A DNA stretch of 56,904 nucleotides from assembly GCA_026388015.1 (NCBI GenBank), contig JAPLKO010000064.1, positions 1 through 56,904 of the forward strand. Direction: 5' to 3'. The position numbers and the translations under genes were made by a program. Numbering within the stretch: position 1 is the stretch's first letter; every line of letters begins with the position of its first letter. This DNA is from Candidatus Firestoneibacteriota bacterium (GTDB lineage Bacteria; Oederibacteriota; D2-FULL-39-29). The notes beneath the pieces are model-generated. The model worked only from the letters and a program-made list of their open reading frames with translations, made no database searches and was not told the origin of the DNA. Below, one piece after another: positions 38,216 to 47,418 of this stretch.

Positions 38216-38788
38216 ATGAAAACGCTTAATGTACTGATAACCGGTGTAGGCGGACAGGGAACCATTCTTGCCGGAAGAATTCTGGCAAAATGCGCGCTGG
38301 AGGCAGGTTTTGACGTGAAAGCAAACGAACTCCACGGTATGGCGCAAAGGGGCGGCTCGGTTACCTGCCATGTTCGTTTCGGAGAAAAGGTTTTTTCTCC
38401 GATAATTCCTGCCGGGGAGGCGGATTTTATGCTGGCTATGGAAGAGCTGGAAGCTCTGCGTTACGTCTCACAGATGAAAAAAGGCGCTTTCATTATAATG
38501 AATAAGCGAACTATTATGCCCGCAGGTCTGGAGAACAAAGCTGACGCTTATCCCCGGGAAATTCAAAAGCAGATAGCAGCTTTGGGATTTATAGTCAAAA
38601 CTCTGGATGCTCAAAAAATAGCTCTGGAATGCGGTTCAATTAAAACTGAAAACATAGTTCTCTTAGGCGTCCTTTCAAAACAGCTCCCCATAAAAAAAGA
38701 AATATGGGAAGCAGTTATTAAGGCAGCTGTTCCCCGGAAGACCATAGAAATAAACCTTTCTGCTTTTGAGCGCGGTCAAGCGCTTTAA
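38216..38788 (+). CDS. iorB: Indolepyruvate:ferredoxin oxidoreductase beta subunit
   Basis: 190 residues from the ATG at 38216 (an in-frame ATG at 38207 lies inside the -10). LITGVGGQGTILAGRIL and HGMAQRGGSVTCHVRFG are characteristic of the gamma-domain family that includes IorB. With IorA it oxidises arylpyruvates to aryl-acetyl-CoA. The alpha subunit is 7 kb away on the other strand at 45671-47218. Confidence 0.9.
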   Translation: MKTLNVLITGVGGQGTILAGRILAKCALEAGFDVKANELHGMAQRGGSVTCHVRFGEKVFSPIIPAGEADFMLAMEELEALRYVSQMKKGAFIIMNKRTIMPAGLENKADAYPREIQKQIAALGFIVKTLDAQKIALECGSIKTENIVLLGVLSKQLPIKKEIWEAVIKAAVPRKTIEINLSAFERGQAL

Positions 38789-38940
38789 CAACTAATTAAC
38801 GCTTTGGACTTAAGGGTTGTTTTAACTTTACTTAATCCCTCTATTTTGATAGACTTTATTTATGATTTTTGTGAAGAGCTCCTGAAAAACGCCCGGGCAT
38901 GGGGTTTAACGACTCTTCCTGATGGGGGTGATATATACAT

Positions 38941-39114
38941 ATGTTAGGACTCGAAGGAACAGGAGTTGCTCTAGCATATATCTTTACTATTTTAGCTACT
39001 CTTCTTTGCATCGTCTATGGCTGGATAAACTGGAACAAAGGCGACGAAAACGAGAAAAAAGAAGTAAAAGAAGAGCTTAAATGGGAAAAGAAGGACTCAA
39101 AATTATCCAAGTAA
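38941..39114 (+). CDS. Symporter small accessory protein (57 aa)
   Basis: A short gene beginning MLGLEGTGVALAYIFTIL, one membrane segment, then the conserved-looking CIVYGWINWNKGDEN and a charged lysine/glutamate tail. Peptides of this pattern are annotated as symporter small accessory proteins and lie just before sodium:solute symporter genes, as here (gap 29 nt). It probably associates with the transporter in the membrane. GGGGGTGAT upstream of the ATG may be its ribosome site. Confidence 0.8.
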   Translation: MLGLEGTGVALAYIFTILATLLCIVYGWINWNKGDENEKKEVKEELKWEKKDSKLSK

Positions 39115-39143
39115 AACTAAAACAATAATTTCCGGGGGGACAA

Positions 39144-40910
39144 ATGGAAATCAGTTTATTAATGATTATAACCGTCGTTGTTTACCTGATAGCAACGGCA
39201 ATCTTCGGTTATATAGGATACAAACAAACCACCACCTCGTCCGACTATCTGGTCGCGGGGCGGAAACAGCATCCGATGATTATGGCGCTTTCCTACGGGG
39301 CGACTTTCATATCCACTTCTGCTATCGTAGGCTTTGGCGGCGCGGCTGCCAGTATGGGTATGGGCATGCTCTGGCTCACCTTCCTTAATATCTTCGTCGG
39401 CATCTTTATCGCCTTCGTCTATTTCGGAAAACGTACCAGAAAAATGGGGCACAGTTTGGATGCGCACACCTTCCCCGAACTTATGGGAAGGCGTTATGAA
39501 TCACGTTTCATCCAGGGCGCTTCGGGACTTCTCATCTTTTTATTTATGCCGCTTTACGCGGGTGCAGTCATGATTGGCGGCGCAGTATTTTTACAGCAGG
39601 TTTTCGGTATTAACTATGAAGTTGCTTTATTATTTTTCGCGGCAATTACCGCGGTCTACGTGGTCTTCGGCGGCATGAAAGGCGTTATGTACACGGATGC
39701 TTTTCAGGGCGCTATCATGTTTATCGGTATGGCAATTCTCCTCGTGTTTACCTATGTAAAACTCGGAGGTGTTATAACGGCGCATGAAAAACTGACGGCA
39801 CTCGCTTCTCTGGTACCGGCAGGCATGGCCAAGGGCGGGCATACGGGGTGGACCTCAATGCCGAAATTTGCCTCACCCATGTGGATGTCTCTGATTACCA
39901 CACTTGTAATGGGCGTGGGCCTCGGCGTTCTTGCTCAACCCCAGCTTTCCGTCCGATTCATGACCGTAAAATCAAATAAAGAACTGAATCGCGCGGTGAT
40001 AATCGGCGGTATCTTTATTCTTATGATGACCGGTGTCGCTTTCACGGTCGGGGCGCTTACCAATGTTTATTTCGTAGAAAAATATAAGATGATATCTCTT
40101 GATGTCACAACCGCAGATCCTGCAGTTCTAAAAGCAATGGACGAAGGAACGTATGCGGCGCCGAAAGAAGAACCAAAAGTGGTAGCTTCGGTAAAAGCAA
40201 TACCTGCGGCGACAAAACAGGCAACAGGGGAAGTTGCGGCATCCGTGAAACCTGCGAAGAAAGCCATACCGGACAATATCATCCCGTTGTATATCGCAAA
40301 AGCCATGCCTGAATGGTTTACCGCACTCTTCATGGTAACCCTGCTCGCAGCGGCCATGTCTACGCTCTCCTCCCAGTTTCATACCATGGGAACGGCACTC
40401 AGCCGTGACTTTTATGAAAAAGGTCTTGAAATAAAATCTAAAAACTCTCTTCTTCTTAATAAAGTTGGCACCGGAATAGGCATTATTTTCGCAGTGGTAG
40501 TTGCCTGGCTTCTTCCGAAAGCGCTCGAGGGCGGTTCCAATATTATAGCAATCGGCACCTCTCTCTTCTTCGGACTTTGCGCGGCTGCCTTTATTCCGAT
40601 GTATATCGGAGCACTCTACTCAAAGTCGGTAACCAAAACAGCGGCAATAGCAAGCTTTGCCATCGGTTCGCTTACCAGCTTATTCTGGATGACGTTCTTC
40701 CATACAAAAGAATCATCAGCCCTGAAGATCTGCAAATTTATATTCGGCAAAGATACGCTTGCGACCAATCCGGTAATGGCAACGCTTGATCCTATAGTGG
40801 TTGCGCTTCCGATCTCTTTCCTGGTAATTTTAGTCGTAAGCATGATGACGAAGAAAACCGAAGAAAAGCATTTAAAAAAATGCTTTGACGGAATAAAAGG
40901 AGGAAAATAG
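39144..40910 (+). CDS. Sodium:solute symporter family (SSS) transporter
   Basis: 588 residues with about thirteen membrane segments. TSSDYLVAGRKQHP near residue 31 is the family's N-terminal signature, and GVMYTDAFQGAIMF is also typical. An Ala/Lys/Pro-rich stretch of about 45 residues (around 335-380) interrupts a loop. It probably imports an organic acid with sodium; the adjacent CoA ligases suggest an aryl acid or related compound, by inference. A small accessory gene precedes it. Confidence 0.9.
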   Translation: MEISLLMIITVVVYLIATAIFGYIGYKQTTTSSDYLVAGRKQHPMIMALSYGATFISTSAIVGFGGAAASMGMGMLWLTFLNIFVGIFIAFVYFGKRTRKMGHSLDAHTFPELMGRRYESRFIQGASGLLIFLFMPLYAGAVMIGGAVFLQQVFGINYEVALLFFAAITAVYVVFGGMKGVMYTDAFQGAIMFIGMAILLVFTYVKLGGVITAHEKLTALASLVPAGMAKGGHTGWTSMPKFASPMWMSLITTLVMGVGLGVLAQPQLSVRFMTVKSNKELNRAVIIGGIFILMMTGVAFTVGALTNVYFVEKYKMISLDVTTADPAVLKAMDEGTYAAPKEEPKVVASVKAIPAATKQATGEVAASVKPAKKAIPDNIIPLYIAKAMPEWFTALFMVTLLAAAMSTLSSQFHTMGTALSRDFYEKGLEIKSKNSLLLNKVGTGIGIIFAVVVAWLLPKALEGGSNIIAIGTSLFFGLCAAAFIPMYIGALYSKSVTKTAAIASFAIGSLTSLFWMTFFHTKESSALKICKFIFGKDTLATNPVMATLDPIVVALPISFLVILVVSMMTKKTEEKHLKKCFDGIKGGK

Positions 40911-40912
40911 CA

Positions 40913-41674
40913 ATGAAGAAACTTTTCGCAGCAGTAATGCTCTGCCTTGCCCTCTCCGCCTCGTTCTTTGCGGCCGACACCGGCAGAATGTGGGAAAATC
41001 TGAACATCACCGCGCTCCTGTCACCTGAACTTTCTTTTACCGTAATGCCCGGCCACAGATGGGAATTTGCCAGAGATGCAGGAGCAACGCAAGACACCTA
41101 TTTTAACGAATTATTTGTAGGACCCACTTACACAACAAAGCTTAGCCCGGCGCTAAAATTTAAGTTCTCTTTCTGGTACTACTATATGGGTTTCCCGAAT
41201 AAAACAACAGGGGCCTATCCCTTTACCCATAATATAGAAGTGATACCGGCAATAGATTGGAAGGTTTCGGACAAGCTTACAATTTCCAACAGAACTATCC
41301 TGCACAACACTTTCTTTTCGTCCGTAGAAACTACAGAAGCCAAGCAGAACGGTCTTTCCATAATGATGAGGGAAATGATCACCCTTTCTTATAATCTCTC
41401 CGAAATAGACCCGAAGCTTAATCTAATTTTCGGCGACGAGGTTTTTATTGGTTTTAAGGAATCGGATAACGGAGCCACGCCTAAACCGAACGGTTTTTAT
41501 AGAAGCGGCTTTAACTCAAACAGATTGTACATAGGTTTTTCCTATGCACTAGACCCGATGCTGATTGTCATCCCGCAGTACGTCTATGAAACGACCTATA
41601 ACACGGCGGGCGGGCTTACCGGTAATAACCACAACTTCTACCTGACGGTAACTTACCTGCTCAAGATGTTCTAA
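40913..41674 (+). CDS. DUF2490 outer-membrane beta-barrel protein
   Basis: 253 residues with a signal peptide (about 1-20, LFAAVMLCLALSASFFA). The rest alternates polar and aromatic residues as in a beta-barrel and ends in a hydrophobic C-terminus (YLLKMF) suited to outer-membrane insertion. It resembles the DUF2490 family. It is 2 nt after the symporter stop, so it may form the matching outer-membrane route; this is inference. Confidence 0.8.
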   Translation: MKKLFAAVMLCLALSASFFAADTGRMWENLNITALLSPELSFTVMPGHRWEFARDAGATQDTYFNELFVGPTYTTKLSPALKFKFSFWYYYMGFPNKTTGAYPFTHNIEVIPAIDWKVSDKLTISNRTILHNTFFSSVETTEAKQNGLSIMMREMITLSYNLSEIDPKLNLIFGDEVFIGFKESDNGATPKPNGFYRSGFNSNRLYIGFSYALDPMLIVIPQYVYETTYNTAGGLTGNNHNFYLTVTYLLKMF

Positions 41675-41694
41675 AAGATTTTTTTTGCAGACCC

Positions 41695-41724
41695 GGGGGC
41701 GCTTAAAAACGCCCCTTTTTTTTT
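41695..41724 (+). terminator. Rho-independent terminator after the DUF2490 gene
   Basis: GGGGCG / CGCCCC stem with an 8-nt loop, followed by nine T's. Confidence 0.92.
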
Positions 41725-41727
41725 AGA

Positions 41728-41756
41728 TTTACAACACTCTTTCTTTATTATATAAT
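41728..41756 (+). promoter_or_regulatory. sigma70 promoter for the CoA-ligase operon
   Basis: TTTACA (41728-41733), 17-nt spacer, TATAAT (41751-41756). It starts right after the terminator and precedes an AAGGAGG ribosome site. Confidence 0.8.
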
Positions 41757-41789
41757 AATTTATATTCATCATTCTCAAGGAGGTTGCAA

Positions 41790-41888
41790 ATGTTTGGTTT
41801 GCCTCTTGGTGCTTTTCTCGGAGCAACTCTTGTTCCTTTGGTAATAATACTTGCGCTAACTATCTGGGCGCTGAGATTTAGGGAGTAG
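41790..41888 (+). CDS. 32-residue membrane peptide, possible symporter small subunit
   Basis: MFGLPLGAFLGATLVPLV then IILALTIWALRFRE: a single membrane segment. It has a strong AAGGAGG ribosome site and a consensus promoter, and it is followed after 2 nt by a fragment of a second SSS symporter, so it is probably that transporter's small subunit. I know no name for it. It is too short to identify by sequence alone. Confidence 0.65.
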   Translation: MFGLPLGAFLGATLVPLVIILALTIWALRFRE

Positions 41889-41890
41889 TT

Positions 41891-42175
41891 GTGGAAAACT
41901 CTATTGTCAATATAATCGGAATAATCGCCTGCTTTCTTTGCCTTATATATATTGATTATGTCCCATCCAAAAAGATAAAAACCTCCTCGGATTTTATCGT
42001 CGGCGGCAGAGAGCTCAACTTTCGGGTTTTTGTCCTTCTTATTATCTCCTCCTGCGCTTTTGGAATGTCTTTACTCGGTTCTGCCGGACTTGATTCTAAA
42101 ACCGATCTCAGAGGCTATTCTCAACGAAACAGAGACATGTTTTTTCGTAAACAAAATACCCTGACAGGAGAATAA
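41891..42175 (+). pseudogene. Truncated SSS symporter, N-terminal fragment
   Basis: 94 residues from a GTG. YIDYVPSKKIKTSSDFIVGG is the start of an SSS symporter and lines up with TSSDYLVAGR in the full symporter at 39144. After residue about 75 (GLDSKTDLRG) the sequence no longer looks like a transporter and stops. The remaining twelve or so membrane segments are absent. The frame ends just before the ligase ribosome site (AGGAGAA), suggesting an internal deletion that kept the operon intact. Confidence 0.75.
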
Positions 42176-42177
42176 CT

Positions 42178-43473
42178 ATGTTCTGGCAAAAAGCTTTGGA
42201 AACATTGCAACGGGACAGACTGGAAGCCCTTCAGCTGAAACGCCTCAAGGAAACAACTGCCCGCGTTTATGAAAAGGTTCCTTATTATAAAAAACTATTT
42301 AAGTCGAAAGGTATAACTCCAAGGCATATTAAAACTCTGAAAGATGTTGTAATGCTTCCTTTTACAACCAGAGAGGATTTGCAAAAAAACTATCCTGATA
42401 AACTTCTGACCATAAAACACCACGACACACTGCGCCTTCACACATCCTCGGGAACAACAGGGAAGCCCAAGGCTATTTTTTTTACCAGAAATGATATCGA
42501 CGTGGCGGCAAACAACATCGCCAGATGTCTCACCATGACGGGAGTTACAAAAGCCGATGTTTTACAGAATATGATGAGCTACGGTTTGTTTACCGGCGGA
42601 CTTATGATGCATTATGGCGCCGAAAAAATAGGAGTTCTTGTAATCCCTTCAGCCACAGGAAACACAGACAGACAATTGCTTCTTATGGAGGATTTCGGAA
42701 CCACTTCAATTCACCTGACTCCTTCTTACGCTTTATATCTTTCTGACATCTTCGAGAAGAAAGGTCCCGCTTTCAGAAAAAAACTAAAACTAAAAAGAGC
42801 CTATATGGGCGCAGAGCCGTACACGGAAGAAACCAAAAATAAAATAGAAGCGCTGTTAAAAGTAAAAGTTTACAACTCTTATGGTTTGACAGAGATGAAC
42901 GGCCCGGGCGTCGCTTTTGAATGCGGACTCCAAAACGGGATGCACCTCTGGGAAGACTCTTACATAATGGAGATAGTTGATCCAAAAACGGACAAACAAT
43001 TACCTGACGGCGAGATTGGAGAGCTTATACTTACTACACTTACCCGCGAAGGCATGCCTATAATACGCTACCGCACCAGGGATCTCACCGCTATAATTCC
43101 GGAAAAATGCAAATGCGGGCGGACGCACAGAAGGATAATGCGTATAAAAGGCAGAGCCGACGACATGTTTATAATGCGGGGGGTCAATATCTACCCTCAG
43201 CAGATTGAACGGGTCCTTATGGGTGTTGCGCATGTGGAAAAAAACTATCAAATCTATCTTGACGAAGGCGACAAAATAAAAGTCAAAGTAGAGATAACCA
43301 AACAACTTTTTGACGGAAATCTTGAACACTTAAAGAAACTCCAAACAGATCTTACGGAGAAACTTAGGACAGAAATACTGATAAGACCAAGTGTTGAACT
43401 CGTGGAACCGGGAACCCTGCCTGTTTCCGAAGGAAAAGCAAAACGCGTTTTCGATAACAGAAAGATTTACTAG
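42178..43473 (+). CDS. Phenylacetate-CoA ligase family enzyme (copy 1)
   Basis: 431 residues, the PaaK class. The AMP-binding P-loop [12 protein letters not shown] lies near residue 83, YGLTEMNGPG near 237, and RTRDLTAIIPEKCKCG near 298; the C-terminal domain ends [13 protein letters not shown]. It joins aryl acetates to CoA using ATP, or runs in reverse to make ATP. A 137-residue ACT gene follows 64 nt downstream, then a second ligase and ACT gene in the same order. Confidence 0.93.
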   Translation: MFWQKALETLQRDRLEALQLKRLKETTARVYEKVPYYKKLFKSKGITPRHIKTLKDVVMLPFTTREDLQKNYPDKLLTIKHHDTLRLHTSSGTTGKPKAIFFTRNDIDVAANNIARCLTMTGVTKADVLQNMMSYGLFTGGLMMHYGAEKIGVLVIPSATGNTDRQLLLMEDFGTTSIHLTPSYALYLSDIFEKKGPAFRKKLKLKRAYMGAEPYTEETKNKIEALLKVKVYNSYGLTEMNGPGVAFECGLQNGMHLWEDSYIMEIVDPKTDKQLPDGEIGELILTTLTREGMPIIRYRTRDLTAIIPEKCKCGRTHRRIMRIKGRADDMFIMRGVNIYPQQIERVLMGVAHVEKNYQIYLDEGDKIKVKVEITKQLFDGNLEHLKKLQTDLTEKLRTEILIRPSVELVEPGTLPVSEGKAKRVFDNRKIY

Positions 43474-43537
43474 AGTTTTCTTGGGTTTTTCAAAGAAGCT
43501 TTATTAATTTTACAAACCATTAATCGGAGGAGTATTT

Positions 43538-43951
43538 ATGCCCATACTTAAACAGTTATCGGTGTTTGTGCAGAACCAGCCGGGCAAGATAGAGCGTTTG
43601 ACCAGCATACTGGCGGAGAATAATATAAACATACTGGCTTTTAACATTGCCAGTAGCGGCGAATATGGGGTAATTAAAATAATAGCGGATAAACCCGAAC
43701 TTGCTTATAAAAAATACAAGGAAGCGGGCCTCACGGCCTATCTTTCGGAGGTGCTTGGAATAAAAATGCAGGATAAACCGGGAGGCCTTCACGACGCTGC
43801 CAAGATAATCGCAAAGAACAGCCTTAATGTTGAAAACGCCTATGTCTATGTTCCAAAATCAAGAAAGAGCGCCATGCTTGTTATCGATGTCCGTGATGTA
43901 AAAGCGGCAAAGAAAAATATTGCCTTCGGAAAGAAACAAAAATCTAAATAG
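43538..43951 (+). CDS. ACT-domain protein (amino-acid-sensing type)
   Basis: 137 residues with two ACT-like units: [19 protein letters not shown] (about 6-24) and [15 protein letters not shown] (about 76-90). ACT domains bind amino acids or related ligands. Small ACT proteins beside phenylacetate-CoA ligases are commonly seen and may sense an aromatic compound, an inference here. The ATG has a CGGAGGAG ribosome site. Confidence 0.88.
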   Translation: MPILKQLSVFVQNQPGKIERLTSILAENNINILAFNIASSGEYGVIKIIADKPELAYKKYKEAGLTAYLSEVLGIKMQDKPGGLHDAAKIIAKNSLNVENAYVYVPKSRKSAMLVIDVRDVKAAKKNIAFGKKQKSK

Positions 43952-43959
43952 AGGTGGCT

Positions 43960-45273
43960 ATGACTGATAAATTAATTTGGAACCCCAAAGCTGAGTGCAT
44001 GCTCTCAAAAGAAAGAGAACGCTTGCAGCTTGAGCGCCTGCAGCATATGGTAAAGTATGCTTACGAGAAAATACCTTATTACAAAAAGTCTTTTGATGCC
44101 GCAAAGGTCAAACCTTCTGATATCAAGCTGCTTAAGGATATTACAAAACTTCCCTTCACCTCCAAGGATGATTTGCGAGAAGCCTATCCTTTCGGAATGT
44201 TCGCCGTTCCCCAGGAAGAAATACTTGAAATACACACCTCCTCGGGCACCACAGGAAGGCCTGTGGTAGTAGGGTATACCTCTTCAGATATTGACCTCTG
44301 GAGCGAAGTCATGGCGAGAGCTCTTTCTATGGCCGGCACCACAAAAGCGGACTCGGTCCAAAACGCCTACGGTTACGGTTTATTTACGGGCGGACTCGGC
44401 GTGCACTACGGCGCAAGAAAAATCGGGGCCAATATTGTGCCTATTTCGGCGGGTAATACAAAAAGACAACTTGAAATCATGAGAGATTTTGGAACCACCG
44501 TACTTACCTGCACCCCTTCCTACACGCTTTATCTTGCCGAAGTCGCGGCGGAAGAAGGCCTTGATCTCAAACAATGCAAATTAAGAGCCGGAGTCTTCGG
44601 CGCGGAAATGTGGACGGAAAAGATGCGTGAAGAAATAGAAAAACGTCTCCACTTGACCGCGCTTAATATATACGGTCTGACCGAAATTATCGGGCCCGGA
44701 GTTTCACAGGAGTGTATGGAAAAGACAGGGCTTCATTTACAGGAAGATCATTTTTTCCCTGAAATCATAGCGCCGGATACACTGACCCCTGTGGAAGAAG
44801 GTCACAAAGGCGAACTGGTGCTTACCACCTTAACCAGAGAAGGCACCCCGATGATACGCTTTAGAACTAAAGATATTACAGCGTTACGACACGGCGAGTG
44901 CAAATGCGGCAGGACCACCGTAAAAATGGACAGAATTACAGGCAGATCTGATGATATGATGAAGATAAGAGGCGTAATCGTCTTCCCTTCCCAGATTGAA
45001 AAAGCCCTCCTGGAGATACCCGGTATTGAGCCGCATTATAAGATTATTATTACCAGACCCCACCAGCTGGACGAAATCGAGGTCCAGGTGGAAGCCTCAA
45101 AGAAAATGTTCTCAGACGAAGTAAAACATATGGAAGAAGCCAAGAACAACATCGAAAGCCATATTGAGCGCGCCATAGGTATCCGAATCAAAGTAACGCT
45201 TGTAGAGCCCAAGTCTATACAAAGAAGCGAAGGTAAGGCCAAGCGTGTTTATGATATGAGGAATATAAAGTAA
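43960..45273 (+). CDS. Phenylacetate-CoA ligase family enzyme (copy 2)
   Basis: 437 residues from the ATG at 43960, which has GAGGTGG five bases upstream (a GTG six bases earlier is part of that site). The P-loop [22 protein letters not shown] and [16 protein letters not shown] are present. It is clearly homologous to the ligase at 42178 but well diverged, so the duplication is old and the two may differ in substrate. Confidence 0.93.
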   Translation: MTDKLIWNPKAECMLSKERERLQLERLQHMVKYAYEKIPYYKKSFDAAKVKPSDIKLLKDITKLPFTSKDDLREAYPFGMFAVPQEEILEIHTSSGTTGRPVVVGYTSSDIDLWSEVMARALSMAGTTKADSVQNAYGYGLFTGGLGVHYGARKIGANIVPISAGNTKRQLEIMRDFGTTVLTCTPSYTLYLAEVAAEEGLDLKQCKLRAGVFGAEMWTEKMREEIEKRLHLTALNIYGLTEIIGPGVSQECMEKTGLHLQEDHFFPEIIAPDTLTPVEEGHKGELVLTTLTREGTPMIRFRTKDITALRHGECKCGRTTVKMDRITGRSDDMMKIRGVIVFPSQIEKALLEIPGIEPHYKIIITRPHQLDEIEVQVEASKKMFSDEVKHMEEAKNNIESHIERAIGIRIKVTLVEPKSIQRSEGKAKRVYDMRNIK

Positions 45274-45310
45274 ACTAAGTGACAAATGACAATTTAAGGA
45301 GGATTATTAT

Positions 45311-45634
45311 ATGCACGTAAAACAGGTGTCAATCTTTTTAGAGAATAAAAAGGGACGGCTTCTTGATGCTTTGAAGGCGCTGGCCAGAGCAAAGATAAAT
45401 ATTAGGGCCCTTTCTATCGCCGACACTGCAGACTACGGAATTCTTCGGATGATACTTTCCGACGTGGTCAGAGCCAAAGCAGCGCTGGAAACAGCCGGCT
45501 TCACGGTTAATCCGGACCGAAAACATAGAACTCGGAATAAAAACCCTGACAAACGCAAAAGTAAAGATACTGGAAGCAAAGAAAGTTTATTCTATCTAAA
45601 AAGTTGCGGGTTTTCGGCTGCAAACGACTGGTGA
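45311..45634 (+). CDS. ACT-domain protein, C-terminus probably frameshifted
   Basis: 107 residues. The first ACT unit (QVSIFLENKKGRLLDALKAL, about 4-72) is intact, then the frame becomes charged and unlike the family. In the next frame, from about 45518, it reads ENIELGIKTLTNAKVKILEA and stops at 45599; the ENIELGIK part lines up with SEVLGIKM of the ACT protein at 43538. So the second unit appears lost through a frameshift and deletion. Confidence 0.7.
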   Translation: MHVKQVSIFLENKKGRLLDALKALARAKINIRALSIADTADYGILRMILSDVVRAKAALETAGFTVNPDRKHRTRNKNPDKRKSKDTGSKESLFYLKSCGFSAANDW

Positions 45635-45670
45635 AAAAAAACAAGCAAGGTGCGATTTGCCCGCAAACTG

Positions 45671-47218
45671 TTACTTTTTTTTAAGCGTCAATACACATGG
45701 TCTTCTGGCTATTATTACATTTACTCCGTTCTCTTGTGCAAGCTTCTCTTTTATCAGCGCCGTTGTTTCTTCGATCTTTACAGGATCTATTACAGTAACA
45801 GTTGATGCGCCGCTTGCTTTACAGAGCTCCTCAAGTATTACCTTTGGCACCTCCTGCCCTTTTGCAGTTATCCCAATTAGAGGCGTTGGCTGATGTCCGG
45901 TCATAGCTGTTGAAGAGTTGTCAAGTATCAATACCGTAATATTTGCTCTATTATATACCGCGCTTATTAAAGCGGGAAGTCCCATATGCATAAAGGTGGA
46001 ATCTCCGATAACACAGGCGACTCTTTTTACTCCCTGTCCCGCAATTCCGGCAGCTTTTGAGATACTTGCACCCATACAAAGACAGGAGTCCAGGGCCTCT
46101 AACGGCGGATTGCAGCCCAGAGTGTAGCAGCCTATATCGCCGGCCGTGAAAGAAGGAGCGGCAGCTTTTAAAGCTGTATATAAGTCTCTATGCCCGCACC
46201 CGGGACAAAGCACCGGAGGACGCCGGGGAAGATCTCTTACCCCGCAGGAAGGCGTTTGTTTTTTTAAGTATAAACCAAGCGCATCCGCGCCGACTTCTCC
46301 CGTTCTGTTTATCTCTCCTGTTAACTTCCCTTTGACGTTTTTATGATACTTCCGAACGAGTTCTTCAATAACCGGCTCGCCTTCTTCGAGAACAATAACT
46401 TCCTCCAACCCGGCAACAAAGTCTTTAAGCAAGGCCTCATCCACAGGGTAAAAAGAAACCTTTAACACCGCAAAATCTTCCGCATACTCCATAGCGTAGT
46501 TATAGGCGATACCGCAGGCAATAATGCCTTTTTTTTGTTTATCTTTAAAAATACTGTTGTAAATCGCGCCATCTTCCGTCAAACCTTTCTGTTTTTCTAT
46601 AAGCGCCTTATGCAGGCGTACTACATTGGACGGTATCGCAATTAACTGGGCGGGATCTTTTTGAAGCGCCAGTTTATTCTCTTCCCTGATTTCTCCTTCA
46701 GCTACGGGAGACGAAGTATGGGAAAGCTTGGTGAGACTTCTAAGCATTACAGGCATTTTATATTTTTCTGAGAGGTCAAACGCAGCGATAATAAAATCCT
46801 TGGCTTCCTGCGAATCCGAGGGTTCAAAAAGCGCAATTTTTGCAAACCGGGCAAATATTCTTGTGTCCTGTTCGTTCTGAGAGGAGTATGCGCCCGGGTC
46901 ATCGGCAACCACAACAACGAATCCGCCTTTATTACCCAGATAAGCCGAAGTCATTAACGGATCTGCGGCAACATTCAATCCTACATGTTTCATAGAAACC
47001 AGCGACCGCCTGCCCGTATAAGAAGCTCCCAAGGCCGTCTCATAAGCGACTTTTTCGTTAACCGACCATTCGGCCCGCCCTTTAAAATGCTTGGCTAAAT
47101 ATTCAAGAATCTCTGTTGCGGGAGTACCGGGATAGCTGGTGGCATAGGAAAGACCTGCTTCTATAGCGCCTCTCGCAATTGCCTCATTGCCCGTCATTAA
47201 TTCTTTTTTTTGAATCAT
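45671..47218 (-). CDS. iorA: Indolepyruvate:ferredoxin oxidoreductase alpha subunit, short form
   Basis: 515 residues from the ATG at 47218 (AAGGGGAAACTG upstream; a longer frame to 47332 has no support). The pyrimidine-binding half begins MTGNEAIARGAIEAGLSYA, and the TPP half has CPGCGHRDLYTAL and GDIGCYTLG. Known IorA proteins carry a C-terminal domain with two 4Fe-4S clusters; here the protein ends soon after IIARRPCVL, so that domain is absent and a separate ferredoxin would be needed. It converges on the ACT gene. It oxidises arylpyruvates. Confidence 0.9.
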   Translation of the reverse strand: MIQKKELMTGNEAIARGAIEAGLSYATSYPGTPATEILEYLAKHFKGRAEWSVNEKVAYETALGASYTGRRSLVSMKHVGLNVAADPLMTSAYLGNKGGFVVVVADDPGAYSSQNEQDTRIFARFAKIALFEPSDSQEAKDFIIAAFDLSEKYKMPVMLRSLTKLSHTSSPVAEGEIREENKLALQKDPAQLIAIPSNVVRLHKALIEKQKGLTEDGAIYNSIFKDKQKKGIIACGIAYNYAMEYAEDFAVLKVSFYPVDEALLKDFVAGLEEVIVLEEGEPVIEELVRKYHKNVKGKLTGEINRTGEVGADALGLYLKKQTPSCGVRDLPRRPPVLCPGCGHRDLYTALKAAAPSFTAGDIGCYTLGCNPPLEALDSCLCMGASISKAAGIAGQGVKRVACVIGDSTFMHMGLPALISAVYNRANITVLILDNSSTAMTGHQPTPLIGITAKGQEVPKVILEELCKASGASTVTVIDPVKIEETTALIKEKLAQENGVNVIIARRPCVLTLKKK

Positions 47219-47258
47219 CAGTTTCCCCTTTTTACTCCTGTTATCCCAAATCTTTCTT

Positions 47259-47287
47259 AATATATACGAAATATCATTTAAAAACAA
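47259..47287 (-). promoter_or_regulatory. sigma70 promoter for iorA
   Basis: Minus strand: TTGTTT (47282-47287), 17-nt spacer, TATATT (47259-47264). The leader to the ATG at 47218 is about 35 nt. Confidence 0.6.
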
Positions 47288-47418
47288 GAGTAAAAAATGC
47301 AGCTGCTGAAAGTTAAACAAGCGCGGCAGCAAAGCTTTTCTCCCGGTATTCTTTCTTGCTTAAGGCTTTTTTTTATGTTACAATTCTTTGTAAACTATTA
47401 TACTATGTGAGGTTTACA

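Noticed and set aside
47340-47418. Cobalamin riboswitch before the TonB receptor
   Set aside because: The leader is short, AT-rich and lacks B12-box sequence.
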